Assembly: GCA_019456165.1 (NCBI GenBank)
Contig: VRUJ01000003.1
Location: 1-64,000, forward strand
DNA from: Chloroflexota bacterium
GTDB taxonomy: Bacteria > Chloroflexota > Anaerolineae > Anaerolineales > UBA11579
Reading direction: 5' to 3'
Length of the DNA stretch: 64,000 nt
Position 1 is the stretch's first letter. Each line of letters begins with the position of its first letter. Positions 17,932 to 27,837 of this stretch are shown here, piece after piece. Made by a program: the position numbers and the translations under genes. The notes under the pieces were generated by a model. That model was not told the DNA's origin. It saw only the letters and a list, made by a program, of their open reading frames with translations, and ran no database searches.

Positions 17932-19290
17932 ATGAGTGACCGCCAACAATTCCGCGAAAAAACAGCCGAACTCATCCAAGAAGCACTCAGCAACAATCGC
18001 AATGAGGTAGCGGTCGATGTATTTGTGGAACTTCATCCAGGCGATCAAGTTGAAGTATTTAGTATCCTGAGTGAAAATGAACGCGCAGGATTAATATCGA
18101 GTCTTGACATTTCAGCAACCGCTGATCTTTTCAACCACCAAGAAGATAGCGAAACACTCGAAGCCGCAGAGGGTCTTTCCATCGAGCGGTTAGCAGATGT
18201 CCTGGATGAGATGGAGCCCGATGAAGCCGCAGATTTATTGGGGGATTTACCTAAAGAACAAGCTTCGAAAGCCCTCCAAGAAATGGAGGATACCGAAGAC
18301 GTTCTCCCATTATTGAATTATCCTGACGAGACTGCTGGTGGTCGCATGACGACAGCTTTCATCTTCATGCACCGTGCTGCCACAGCTGAACAAGCCATTG
18401 AAAACTTGAGAGAGATTTCTCCAGATAACGAAGCTCCATATTATATATTTGTAACAGATCAAAACAAGGAATTGGTCGGGGTTGTGGGACTCAGAGAATT
18501 GGTAGTAGCCTCAAAAGATACTAAGATAGATTCAATAATGGCATCTGAGGTGATTTTCGTCAAAGCAGATACAGATCAAGAAGATGTTGCACAGGTAATG
18601 CAGCAATATGACCTTTCTGCCCTTCCAGTTGTAGACGAGCAACATCAATTGGTTGGTATCATCACCCACGACGATATTCTTGATGTCCTGACTGAGGAGG
18701 CCACTGAAGATATCTACCGCCTTGCCAATGTAGGGGATTCCGAACTCGAGCCAGAGAGTGATATTATAGAGCAATTAAAAGGACGTTTACCATGGCTTTA
18801 TCTTAACTCGCTAACCGCCCTATTCGCATCCTGGGTGATCAGCAATTTTGAATCCTTGATAGCCAGTATTGCAGTTTTGGCGGTTTTTCAATCTGTTGTA
18901 GCCGGACAAGGTGGAAATGCAGGCAGCCAGAGTGTGGCAATAATCGTGAGATCCTTAGCCCTTGGGAAAATTTCCCCCAAGCGGATTTGGCGCATACTTA
19001 CTCGTCAGTTGCTCGTTGGCTTACTTCAAGGCATATCAGTAGGGTTAGTGGTTGGGATAGGTGTTTTTCTATGGAAAGGGAATGCCTTTCTTGGCTTAGT
19101 CTTAGGGCTTGCGCTCGTAGGCAATATGATCGTCGCGGCAATTGCCGGGACTGCAATTCCCCTCGGTTTAAAAGCCATTGGTCAGGATCCCGCGCTTGCG
19201 TCCTCTGTATTGGTGACGGCTGCCACAGACAGCCTCGGATTCCTCATATTCCTCGGCCTTGCCACATATTTTATGGAAAACCTACTCTAG
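17932..19290 (+). CDS. mgtE: Magnesium transporter MgtE
   Basis: N-domain plus paired CBS plus C-terminal TM domain (GQGGNAGSQSVAIIVR, ATDSLGFLIFLGLAT). Confidence 0.93.
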   Translation: MSDRQQFREKTAELIQEALSNNRNEVAVDVFVELHPGDQVEVFSILSENERAGLISSLDISATADLFNHQEDSETLEAAEGLSIERLADVLDEMEPDEAADLLGDLPKEQASKALQEMEDTEDVLPLLNYPDETAGGRMTTAFIFMHRAATAEQAIENLREISPDNEAPYYIFVTDQNKELVGVVGLRELVVASKDTKIDSIMASEVIFVKADTDQEDVAQVMQQYDLSALPVVDEQHQLVGIITHDDILDVLTEEATEDIYRLANVGDSELEPESDIIEQLKGRLPWLYLNSLTALFASWVISNFESLIASIAVLAVFQSVVAGQGGNAGSQSVAIIVRSLALGKISPKRIWRILTRQLLVGLLQGISVGLVVGIGVFLWKGNAFLGLVLGLALVGNMIVAAIAGTAIPLGLKAIGQDPALASSVLVTAATDSLGFLIFLGLATYFMENLL

Positions 19291-19295
19291 CTCAT

Positions 19296-20198
19296 ATGAC
19301 AGCAAAAGTTATTTTTAACCCATACTCATCTCGCTGGAAATCACTCCGCCGCCGCGATGAAGCAGAAAATGCCTTAAAAGCCGCGAGGATTGATTATGAG
19401 ATTGAGTTAACTAATGCCCCTGTCCATGCCTCTGAAATTGCCTCTGAAGCCGTAAAAAAAGGCTTTGATCCAATCATCGCTGCTGGGGGTGATGGCACGA
19501 TTGGCGAAGTTGTAAATGGGATGATTCTGTCTGCGAGGGATGTCTCAAAAATATCCGTTGGAATATTACCTTTGGGGACTGGTAATGATTTAGCTGCAAA
19601 TCTTGGGCTACCGCTAGATTTGAATTCAGCCGCAGAGGTCATCGCTGTGGGGAATACACGCAGGATAGACCTGGGGAAAGTAAACGATTATATTTTTATA
19701 AACAACGCAGGCATCGGTTTAGAGTCTTATATTGGTGCTATTCAACAAAAGATTACAAAGGTGCATGGAATTCTACGCTACCTTTTGGCAACCTTCATAG
19801 GTATTTATCACAATATACAATGGAGCATAACCCTTGAATGGAATGAAGGGCAGTATAGCGGCCCTGTGACACTGGTTTCAATAGGGAATGGGGCCAGAAC
19901 AGGAGATGTGTTTTACACTGTTCCAAATGCCGATCCCTTCGACGGAAAGCTCTCCTTCGCGTATGGCTTTATTCCTACCAGAATACTAATTCTCGGTGTG
20001 CTCCCAAAAACCATGCGTTCCGGTGAGGGTAACTATGTTGAACATCCTGCAGTTAATGAAGTACATTGCACTTGGCTGCGCGCCCGAGTTGAACCGGCTA
20101 CCCCAGCCCATGCCGATGGTGGGATTTTTGCATCCGCAATCAACACCCTTGAATACAGCATATTGCCTGCGCACCTTCCCATATTGGTGGGAAATTAA
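19296..20198 (+). CDS. Diacylglycerol/lipid kinase family protein
   Basis: KVIFNPYSSRW, AAGGDGTIGEVVNGM, LPLGTGNDLAANLGLP; start set at ATG 19296, not ORF-track 18987. Confidence 0.9.
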   Translation: MTAKVIFNPYSSRWKSLRRRDEAENALKAARIDYEIELTNAPVHASEIASEAVKKGFDPIIAAGGDGTIGEVVNGMILSARDVSKISVGILPLGTGNDLAANLGLPLDLNSAAEVIAVGNTRRIDLGKVNDYIFINNAGIGLESYIGAIQQKITKVHGILRYLLATFIGIYHNIQWSITLEWNEGQYSGPVTLVSIGNGARTGDVFYTVPNADPFDGKLSFAYGFIPTRILILGVLPKTMRSGEGNYVEHPAVNEVHCTWLRARVEPATPAHADGGIFASAINTLEYSILPAHLPILVGN

Positions 20199-20201
20199 AG
20201 T

Positions 20202-20849
20202 ATGCAGGTGTTTATCAGCAAGATATTTTCTGCTGCCCTGAGGATGTTTTTCCACCTGCTCTACAATCAATTTGCATGGACCTATGATTTAGTATCTTCC
20301 AGTGTTTCTGTAGGTATGTGGAACGATTGGGTTGTTTCTATCGCGGGCGATCTGGACGGTGCCTATATCCTCGAGCTAGGTCATGGGCCTGGTCATTTGC
20401 AAGAAGCATTAATCACTGCCAACAAGAATGCTTTCGGATTAGATAAAAGTCCCTACATGAGCGGCATAGCAAAAAAACGTTTGGGGAATAAAGGTCTGAG
20501 TTATGCTCTCGTTTCCGGGGAATCCCAACACCTGCCTTATCCGAGCAACAAATTCAAATGCGTTGCAGCCACCTTCCCGACCGAATATATCATTAGTCCC
20601 GACACTTTATCTGAAATTTACCGAGTGCTAATTTCAGGCGGCAAACTTATCATCGTTCCGCTTGCTTGGATCACGGGGCGTTCATTGCTCCACAAAGCGG
20701 CAGCCTTGCTTTTTCGGATAACCGGCCAAGTCTCAGATTGGGATGAAAATCAGCTATCGCCATATTCGCAGGCCGGCTTTGAGTTAGAAACACATTTCCG
20801 CGAGATCAAGGCCAGTAAAGTTTTAGTTATCAGCGCCCAAAAACCCTAA
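20202..20849 (+). CDS. Class I SAM-dependent methyltransferase
   Basis: ILELGHGPGHLQEAL, GLDKSPYM, CVAATFPTEYI. Confidence 0.85.
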   Translation: MQVFISKIFSAALRMFFHLLYNQFAWTYDLVSSSVSVGMWNDWVVSIAGDLDGAYILELGHGPGHLQEALITANKNAFGLDKSPYMSGIAKKRLGNKGLSYALVSGESQHLPYPSNKFKCVAATFPTEYIISPDTLSEIYRVLISGGKLIIVPLAWITGRSLLHKAAALLFRITGQVSDWDENQLSPYSQAGFELETHFREIKASKVLVISAQKP

Positions 20850-20991
20850 ACCTATATGTGGGATGATTTTGGTACTAACCCTGAAGGATTTTGAAAACCC
20901 TTCGGGTTTAATTTTCGGTAACGCTTATCACCATCACAATTCCCCATCCCAAATCTACTCCAAGTACCATTTTTGTTGTAAAATTCAAACT

Positions 20992-21693
20992 GTGGAAATT
21001 CAAATTGGTGCAGCCAAGATTAACAAATATGCTTCCTCTGAAAGCCGGGATGCTCTCGAGGTGGTTGAACGTCCAAGTGGCGGTCTCTCAATAGTTCTAG
21101 CTGATGGGCAGCGGTCTGGAAAAAGCGCCAAGCGCATCTCCAATATGGTTATACGCAAAGTGGTATCTTTATTAGCTGAAGGTGTGCGCGACGGCGCCGC
21201 GGCGCGGGCGGCCTCGGACTATCTGTACGCGGAGCGCGGCGGCAAGGTGCTCTCAACTCTGAATATCATCTCCATCGATCTGCAATCTAAAACCCTGGTA
21301 ATATCTCGCAACAACCCGGCACCAATGGTTGTGATCCATGCTGGCAATATTCAGATTTTAGAACAGGAAAGCCAGCCAGTCGGCGTATATCGCAATACTC
21401 GTCCGGCAATCGATCAACTCCCCCTTGAAGAAAATCTGACCGTGATTGCCTTTTCTGACGGGCTGGTGCATGCAGGGGATCGCATCGGTTAGAAAATGGA
21501 TTTAGAATCCCTCTTGGCAGAAATAATGGCTGCAAATCTGAACGCTCAAAACATAGCCGATGGATTATTAGCCCATGCTCTAGAGTTGGACCAAAACCGG
21601 CCCATCGATGATATCAGCGTGGTCGCGGTGCAGGTGCTTCCCAAACAAGGCGACGACGTGCGCCGTTTAACTGTGCGCTTACCAATCCCATGA
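20992..21693 (+). pseudogene. SpoIIE/PP2C-type serine phosphatase interrupted by an in-frame TAG at 21490-21492
   Basis: Two ORFs in the same frame (GTG 20992 to TAG; then KMDLESLLAEIM...NRPIDDISVVAVQV) together make one PP2C/SpoIIE domain. Confidence 0.7.
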
Positions 21694-22040
21694 AATCAGA
21701 TCCTCTGGTGGGAATAGTGGGGCCGAGTAAATCCGGAAAATCTACCCTAAAAAAGGGGTTGGAAGCCAATGGTTACAGGGTGCGCCACATAGCCCAGGAG
21801 CACTCTTTTGCCCCCTCCATGTGGAAACTCATTAGCAACCCAGACGTATTGATCTTTCTCGATGTCGCTTACCCTCAAACTCTTGAGCGCGGCCAACCAA
21901 GCTGGACACAGGAAGAGTATAATGAAGAAATCCAACGCTTGGAACACGCCCGCGAACATGCTAATCTATACATTAATACGAATGAGGTTACCAGTGATGA
22001 AACATTGGCTGCGGCTCTGGATTTCTTGGGGAAAAACTAG
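21690..22040 (+). CDS. P-loop NTPase-like protein
   Basis: GIVGPSKSGKSTLKKGLEANGYRV; ATGA overlap with the upstream gene. Confidence 0.75.
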   Translation: MKSDPLVGIVGPSKSGKSTLKKGLEANGYRVRHIAQEHSFAPSMWKLISNPDVLIFLDVAYPQTLERGQPSWTQEEYNEEIQRLEHAREHANLYINTNEVTSDETLAAALDFLGKN

Positions 22041-22114
22041 CGGAAGATTATAAGGTTTTAAAGGATTTTAGCAAAATAGTAGTAATTATTAGTAATTGGG
22101 TTTTATAAACAAAA

Positions 22115-22138
22115 GACAAGGGGTTTAAACCCCTTGTC
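22115..22138. other. Perfect 24-bp palindrome
   Basis: GACAAGGGGTTTAAACCCCTTGTC. Confidence 0.8.
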
Positions 22139-22180
22139 TAGAACAGCATAATATTCTATTGCGTAAATCCTAAGTTATAA

Positions 22181-22216
22181 AAAACGAGCAAGGAATTATC
22201 CCAGCTCGTTTTTTTG
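22181..22216. terminator. Bidirectional intrinsic terminator between convergent genes
   Basis: AAAACGAGC...GCTCGTTTTTTT. Confidence 0.75.
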
Positions 22217-22233
22217 TATATAACGATAAACTA

Positions 22234-23571
22234 TTAAAACTCTAATTCCACCGCCGCGGGCAGCACGTAATTCTGAGAGGCTGTGTATTTGAGAGTGACA
22301 TTTGCGGTACCGGTGATCTTAATCGAGTAGCACAAAAATTGCGAATCTACGCCCAGCGATCCGCTGGAACCGGCAATTACGCATTTTGGCTGTGTTTCCG
22401 GGCTGGAAGGTCCAATTGCATATATCGTTCCCCGATAAGTTGAACCGCTGCTGCCGGTGAGGATTATTTGCTCAGTTTGATCTTCATCCTGATAAACCAA
22501 CATGCCGGCCCATTGGTTGCCATTCGCGTCCACCAGATCTGTGCTGGCAAACAGATTGACAGTGGTGTTACCGCCCAGATCAAACCCACCGTCCATCAGA
22601 TAAATGAAAATTCCATCCCCATCGACTGAACCGCCGTTGGCGGAAAAACCTCCGCTGCCGGTAATGCAGTACATTCCCGGTTCCATTTCTAAATCTGCAT
22701 TTGAACCTACACTAATTTCAGAATAAACTCCCTGAGTTATTGTGTCTGAAGCGCCAGAACCTAAGGAGTAGCTGCCAAAATTGCCCATCGCCTCACTGCT
22801 GCCTTCAACCATATTTGGTCCAGTGCATGTCGGGGATGGAACATCCGGTAAAGTTTGCTGCTCAGCTCCACCCGTTGGAGCGGGAGTAATGCTGCCGCTG
22901 CCGCCGACTTCCACAGTACCAACCGCTTCCAGATTGCCTCCGGTTATGGTTGTATTTCCAGAGCCGCCCTTTTCCGCAGAGTTGCAGCTTCCACTAGCCG
23001 CGCTAGAGTTGGAAAATATACCGCCTCCGATGATCGTGGTATTACTGGAACCGGTAATCCAGATCGCTTTACAGCCCGAAGGGGCCGCTCCAAACATAGA
23101 ATAACCAAAGGCGATGTTCTGCCGCGGTCGAGCTTTGGCCGTGGCTACCACTGTAGTTTGCAGATCACCGCCGAACACTAAATGCGCAAAAGTGGTCTCC
23201 AGCTTAGATACGATTTCTACCTCAACCAGATAATAGTAACCATTATTACTATACGGACCTGTGATGAGCACATTAACTTCAACATCTGGATCATCATCAT
23301 CATAGTTATTGCTAACGGACCGCACGTCAATCGCAGCTTCAGCATTATTGATCGTGCCGGCAGGTAAAGAAGTGGGATCGCCTCCGGGAGATTGCGCGAT
23401 GGCCAATGCTCCCGCGAAAGCAGAAGTGTCGGCAGTATTTTGGGCTTTGCGGCGGTCTGAATAAATCCTGCCACCATCAATTGCCAAAGCCACAAAACCA
23501 AACATCACGATCAGGCCTACGGCGATAAGATACATCACCTGTCCGCTTTCTGATTTTTTTAGTTTACTCAT
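22234..23571 (-). CDS. TadG-like pilus-assembly protein with Gly/Ser-rich polymer-like C-terminal region
   Basis: ESGQVMYLIAVGLIVMFGFVALAIDGGRIYSDRRKAQNTADTSAFAGALA. Confidence 0.8.
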   Translation of the reverse strand: MSKLKKSESGQVMYLIAVGLIVMFGFVALAIDGGRIYSDRRKAQNTADTSAFAGALAIAQSPGGDPTSLPAGTINNAEAAIDVRSVSNNYDDDDPDVEVNVLITGPYSNNGYYYLVEVEIVSKLETTFAHLVFGGDLQTTVVATAKARPRQNIAFGYSMFGAAPSGCKAIWITGSSNTTIIGGGIFSNSSAASGSCNSAEKGGSGNTTITGGNLEAVGTVEVGGSGSITPAPTGGAEQQTLPDVPSPTCTGPNMVEGSSEAMGNFGSYSLGSGASDTITQGVYSEISVGSNADLEMEPGMYCITGSGGFSANGGSVDGDGIFIYLMDGGFDLGGNTTVNLFASTDLVDANGNQWAGMLVYQDEDQTEQIILTGSSGSTYRGTIYAIGPSSPETQPKCVIAGSSGSLGVDSQFLCYSIKITGTANVTLKYTASQNYVLPAAVELEF

Positions 23572-23603
23572 GATATCTTCCTATTTCCTTATCTACACAC
23601 AAA

Positions 23604-24065
23604 CTAACACATCGGGCGTAGAATTGTGTCCGTCATGCTTGCAAATATGGGGATCTGCTGAGATGGCAGCATCACCCCTAACAAAGGCATAATAAATTCA
23701 AAATCGTATCTCACGGTAACTGTAATGCCGTTGTCGCTGCCCGCGCAAAGACCGCTGGGATTAGTATACGAAACTTGTATCTGTACCGCGGTGGTATCAG
23801 TAAGATCGACTGGGTTAGAAGAGCTGGTTTGCACATGTTCAAAAATTCCGGGAACATCTGTAGGAAATAATGAACCATAGATTGCGCCCTCTTGGGCGGC
23901 ATCGCGAATTGCAATAAAAGAAAAGAACACCCTGCCAAGATCAACTGCCCCTGCTAACAAGAACATGATTACTGTAAAGCTAAGGGCCATCTCAACCATG
24001 CTCTGTCCCCGGGTCTTCGGGTCTGTCAATCTTTTTTCTGCTGATAGTTTTACTAAATCTGACAT
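23604..24065 (-). CDS. TadE family protein
   Basis: RGQSMVEMALSFTVIMFLLAGAVDLGRVFF...RDAAQEGA. Confidence 0.85.
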   Translation of the reverse strand: MSDLVKLSAEKRLTDPKTRGQSMVEMALSFTVIMFLLAGAVDLGRVFFSFIAIRDAAQEGAIYGSLFPTDVPGIFEHVQTSSSNPVDLTDTTAVQIQVSYTNPSGLCAGSDNGITVTVRYDFEFIMPLLGVMLPSQQIPIFASMTDTILRPMC

Positions 24066-24082
24066 GAATAAAACCTAGTGGT

Positions 24083-25450
24083 TTAGGGTGTTGGTGTTGG
24101 TGTTGCTGGTTTCGCGAGTGTGAACGTTATTGAAACCCAATCTGAAAAATCACCATTGGTGTTGACTGCGCGCGCGCTGAGTGTATATACACCATTAGGT
24201 GCAGCCGCGAACAGGATACTCGCAGTGTCATCCCAAAAGCCGCAAGGTCCGTTGCCGTCAAATGCACAATAACTGACGTTGAATTCATCCGTATCAGGGT
24301 TCAGAAGATCTTCCCCGCCAGGGCCGATGAGGTTTATATAAACTCGATCAATACCATCGCCATTGTTGGTTCCAATAGTTGGCCACCATGCTTGCATTTC
24401 AAAGTATGTCTCGCTTATATCGGTGATGGTGGTTCCGTTAACGGGATAGAAAACTAGTACAACAATTTCCGTATTATTAATCAGTATCCCATTACTACAA
24501 AGATATTCCATGGTTAACCGTTCTGACCACGGGAGGACAGGGAAGACTGCTAGGACCTCATATTCGATTGTTGCACCATTAGCAAGCGAATCTCCCGTCA
24601 CCCAAATAGTTGGGAATGGGTCTGCAGGGGAAAGATCAAACTGTAAATTGCCATTTCTATATACATTGTAATAATCGGGAACAGTACCCGGATTGGAGGC
24701 CCAATCCGAATTAGGCTCCCAGGAGAAAATTATATTTGTACAATTATTCCCGGATGTGTCAGCCCCCGCCAATGGGTTTGTAGGGGCGCTAATAGGTAAA
24801 GGGGTTGCTGTTGGTGTTGGGGTTGGACTGTTGAAACCTACGGGCGTTTCGGTTATTGTTGGTGTTGGGGTTAGAGTTGGCCCCCCTGGCGTGATGGTTG
24901 GGACAGGTGTGGGGGTGTCAGTTGGTGTCTCAATAGCCCCAACAGATGTGCCTCCCTCAACAACATTTGCATTCTTTATGATCGACCGCCTGGATTCTGA
25001 TACCACATTAAACTGCGGTAAATTTACCAACGGCAGAGCAGGTATCGGATTATACATGCCATTCACTTCGACAACAATTCGATTCCCCAAGGTTATATCC
25101 CCTTCTGAAACTGGACACGGAGTGAGACTCCCAGCAGGAACGTTCATTTCTGAGGGAGATTCGTAACCAACAAAGACATCAGTAGCTGCTACACCTACGA
25201 GATTGGCAATGCGCAAGGCTGCATCACGTATTCCCGCGCAATCAAGGTATTGCGGAGTTCCAGCTGGGTTCTTCCCAACAGCAGAACCATAGCGAGCAGC
25301 TTCACGCGCAGCCGAGGTGACCGCGGAATAAATGAACATCAGGCGTCCGAATTCAATCAGTCCGAGGACGAGCATTAACAATACGGGCAGGACGATGGCA
25401 AACTCCACCATCCCTTGCCCGGAGAATCTCTTACGCAGTTTTTTAGGCAT
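24083..25450 (-). CDS. TadE family protein with Thr/Pro linker and beta-rich (FN3-like) extension
   Basis: GQGMVEFAIVLPVLLMLVLGLIEFGRLMF...AAREAARYG, then TPTDTPTPVPT linker and FSWEPNSDW..YYNVYRNG. Confidence 0.8.
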   Translation of the reverse strand: MPKKLRKRFSGQGMVEFAIVLPVLLMLVLGLIEFGRLMFIYSAVTSAAREAARYGSAVGKNPAGTPQYLDCAGIRDAALRIANLVGVAATDVFVGYESPSEMNVPAGSLTPCPVSEGDITLGNRIVVEVNGMYNPIPALPLVNLPQFNVVSESRRSIIKNANVVEGGTSVGAIETPTDTPTPVPTITPGGPTLTPTPTITETPVGFNSPTPTPTATPLPISAPTNPLAGADTSGNNCTNIIFSWEPNSDWASNPGTVPDYYNVYRNGNLQFDLSPADPFPTIWVTGDSLANGATIEYEVLAVFPVLPWSERLTMEYLCSNGILINNTEIVVLVFYPVNGTTITDISETYFEMQAWWPTIGTNNGDGIDRVYINLIGPGGEDLLNPDTDEFNVSYCAFDGNGPCGFWDDTASILFAAAPNGVYTLSARAVNTNGDFSDWVSITFTLAKPATPTPTP

Positions 25451-25630
25451 AAATTACTCTTCGAGTTTCAATTATACAATACTTATAATACTTTGTCTCT
25501 TACTATAGAATCAATATTACTTTTTAGCAAGACCAAATCGTGCTACATTGGTACTATTATTTGTGTTTTCGGCTAACAAATTAGTAAGGTATCTGTTTAT
25601 TTCCTATAATCCTTGGAAAAACCACTAATA

Positions 25631-26395
25631 TTAAGGCAAAAAGATCCCTTTAAAATATAAAAGCATTACTGCACCCAACACGAGAAATGGTCCATAAGGA
25701 ATCACTGAAAATGGTTTGTACCGTTTAGCGACGATCATTCCGCTGATGATAAAAAAGCTAAAAACCCCTGCAGAGAAAACACCCAAAAATATACCAGCAA
25801 GTATTCCGGGCCAGCCTAACATAAGCCCAATCACCCCGGCGAGGTTCACGTCACCAAAACCTAATGCAATTTCTTCAAGCTCTTCATTTCTCCTACGGGC
25901 AAGTCTTTGAGCAAATATACCTCCAAAAAAATACAAGAATAACATTATCCCGAATCCCCCTGCCCCGCCGAAGATGGTGTCCCAAAACCCATGCAGCCAA
26001 ATTCCAATCCCCAGGCCCAACACTGCTCCAAAGATACTCACCGGGTGCAATATCACGCGGTGTTCCAAGTCCATAATGACCAAGCTGCCAAAGTAAACCA
26101 ACAAAACAAAACCAACCCAAAAACCCAGAATCTCAGGAGGTGAGTACCACAACCATAAGGCTATAATGATTGCAATTGCATCCACTGCCCAAATGCGTAA
26201 ACGTCTCCGTTTGCCACACGAGGGGCACAGCCGCGGCCAAAGAATATAATTGGCCCAGGATTGGGGATGTCCACAATTCATACAAATTGGTTTCGAAAGC
26301 GTGCGAGTTTGGGGAAGCACATCGCTGATGTAGTTCACAAAAATCCCGCCCGCAAAACCAAGTAAGGCAATCTTGATTGGTAAAATTATACGCAT
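25631..26395 (-). CDS. Prepilin peptidase (A24 family)
   Basis: CMNCGHPQSWANYILWPRLCPSCGKRR, MDLEHRVILHPVS, GFGDVNLAGVIGLMLGWPG. Confidence 0.9.
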   Translation of the reverse strand: MRIILPIKIALLGFAGGIFVNYISDVLPQTRTLSKPICMNCGHPQSWANYILWPRLCPSCGKRRRLRIWAVDAIAIIIALWLWYSPPEILGFWVGFVLLVYFGSLVIMDLEHRVILHPVSIFGAVLGLGIGIWLHGFWDTIFGGAGGFGIMLFLYFFGGIFAQRLARRRNEELEEIALGFGDVNLAGVIGLMLGWPGILAGIFLGVFSAGVFSFFIISGMIVAKRYKPFSVIPYGPFLVLGAVMLLYFKGIFLP

Positions 26396-26450
26396 GAGGT
26401 TATTATAGCAGGCGATTGGTATAATGAGTTAACCAAGGAGCTGTGAAGTT

Positions 26451-27743
26451 ATGGAAAAATTCATAATCGAAGGTGGGCACCGACTAAGAGGGGAGGTAAC
26501 CCCTTCTGGGAATAAAAACGCAGCGCTACCAATGCTTGCAGCGTGTCTTCTCACAGAGGAGCCGGTTACACTGCACAACATTCCTAACATACGAGATGTA
26601 TTAACCATGAAAGCTTTATTGCAAAGCTTGGGGGCTTCGGTAGAAGCCATCGATGAGCATACCTGGAAAATCCAAGCAAAAAATATTAAGGCCTCTGACC
26701 TTGACCCCGAATTATGCAAAGAAATCCGTGCCTCAATCCTATTGGCTGGACCGATGACAGCACGAACTGGTGAACTGCGCTTATCTCCCCCAGGCGGGGA
26801 TGTTATTGGGCGCCGTCGTGTGGATACCCACATCTTGGCTCTAAAATCTTTAGGAGCAAGCGCAGCTTACGAGCCCCAAAATAAGAACTTCCATTTCAAA
26901 GCTAAAAACGGTTTGTCTGGCGCGGTTATTTTGTTAGACGAGGCCAGCGTGACTGCAACTGAGAATGCCATCATGGCGGCAGTAGTGGCTAAAGGAGAAA
27001 CGGTATTACGAAACGCAGCATCTGAGCCGCACGTTCAGGAACTCTGCCGCTTTCTAAATTCTTTGGGGGCAAAAATCGAAAATATTGGTTCGAACACATT
27101 ACACATCCAGGGTGTTTCAAGTTTAAATGGTGGAGAATTTACAATCGGCCCAGATTATTTGGAGGTGGTTAGTTTCATCGGAGCAGCAGTTGTAACCGGA
27201 GGATCCATACGACTAAAAAACTCAGCCCCCCAATATTTAGACATGGTGCGACTGGTTTTCAACAGGTTAGGCGTGGATTGGGGTGTTGAGGGGGACGACC
27301 TCATAATCCCCGAAGAACAAAGATTAGTCATTGAGCCTGATTTGGGAAACGCGATACCTCAAATCAGTGTGATGCCTTGGCCGGCTTTTCCGACAGACCT
27401 GATGAGTATAGCCATTGTTGTAGCCTCACAATCGAAAGGCACGATTCTTTTTCATGATTGGATGTACCCTAGTCGGATGTATTTCACAGACAAGCTTGTC
27501 GGCATGGGAGCTCATATTGTATTGTGCGACCCCCACCGGTGCATCGTCCAAGGCCCAGGTTCACTAGTAGGCGAATATTTGGATAGCCCAGATATCAGGG
27601 CAGGCATTGCTTTAGTTCTAGCTGCTCTCGCCGCCAGGGGTAAATCTGAGATCCGCAATGTGCAGCAGATAGACCGGGGATATGAGCGAGTTGATCAAAA
27701 ACTCAAGCTTTTGGGAGCGAATATCGAGCGCGTTGCCGATTAA
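26451..27743 (+). CDS. murA: UDP-N-acetylglucosamine 1-carboxyvinyltransferase
   Basis: GGHRLRGEVTPSGNKNAALPMLAA; MPWPAFPTDLMS; DIRAGIALVLAALAA. Confidence 0.93.
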   Translation: MEKFIIEGGHRLRGEVTPSGNKNAALPMLAACLLTEEPVTLHNIPNIRDVLTMKALLQSLGASVEAIDEHTWKIQAKNIKASDLDPELCKEIRASILLAGPMTARTGELRLSPPGGDVIGRRRVDTHILALKSLGASAAYEPQNKNFHFKAKNGLSGAVILLDEASVTATENAIMAAVVAKGETVLRNAASEPHVQELCRFLNSLGAKIENIGSNTLHIQGVSSLNGGEFTIGPDYLEVVSFIGAAVVTGGSIRLKNSAPQYLDMVRLVFNRLGVDWGVEGDDLIIPEEQRLVIEPDLGNAIPQISVMPWPAFPTDLMSIAIVVASQSKGTILFHDWMYPSRMYFTDKLVGMGAHIVLCDPHRCIVQGPGSLVGEYLDSPDIRAGIALVLAALAARGKSEIRNVQQIDRGYERVDQKLKLLGANIERVAD

Positions 27744-27751
27744 TAAAGTAG

Positions 27752-27780
27752 AACCCTGCTGTAACCAGCAGGGTCTATTT
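27752..27780 (+). terminator. Hairpin terminator after murA
   Basis: aaccctgctgtaaccagcagggtctattt. Confidence 0.6.
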
Positions 27781-27837
27781 GAAATTCCCTAATTGTAAAA
27801 ATACTAGGATTTATCTAGCCCGCGATACTCGATTAAA

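Noticed and set aside
18987-19295. N-terminal extension of the lipid kinase ORF (track start 18987)
   Set aside because: Out of frame inside mgtE; the kinase family start motif begins at ATG 19296
24693-25166. 157-aa plus-strand ORF opposite the TadE-like gene
   Set aside because: Low-complexity Val/Gly sequence is the antisense of the Thr/Pro linker
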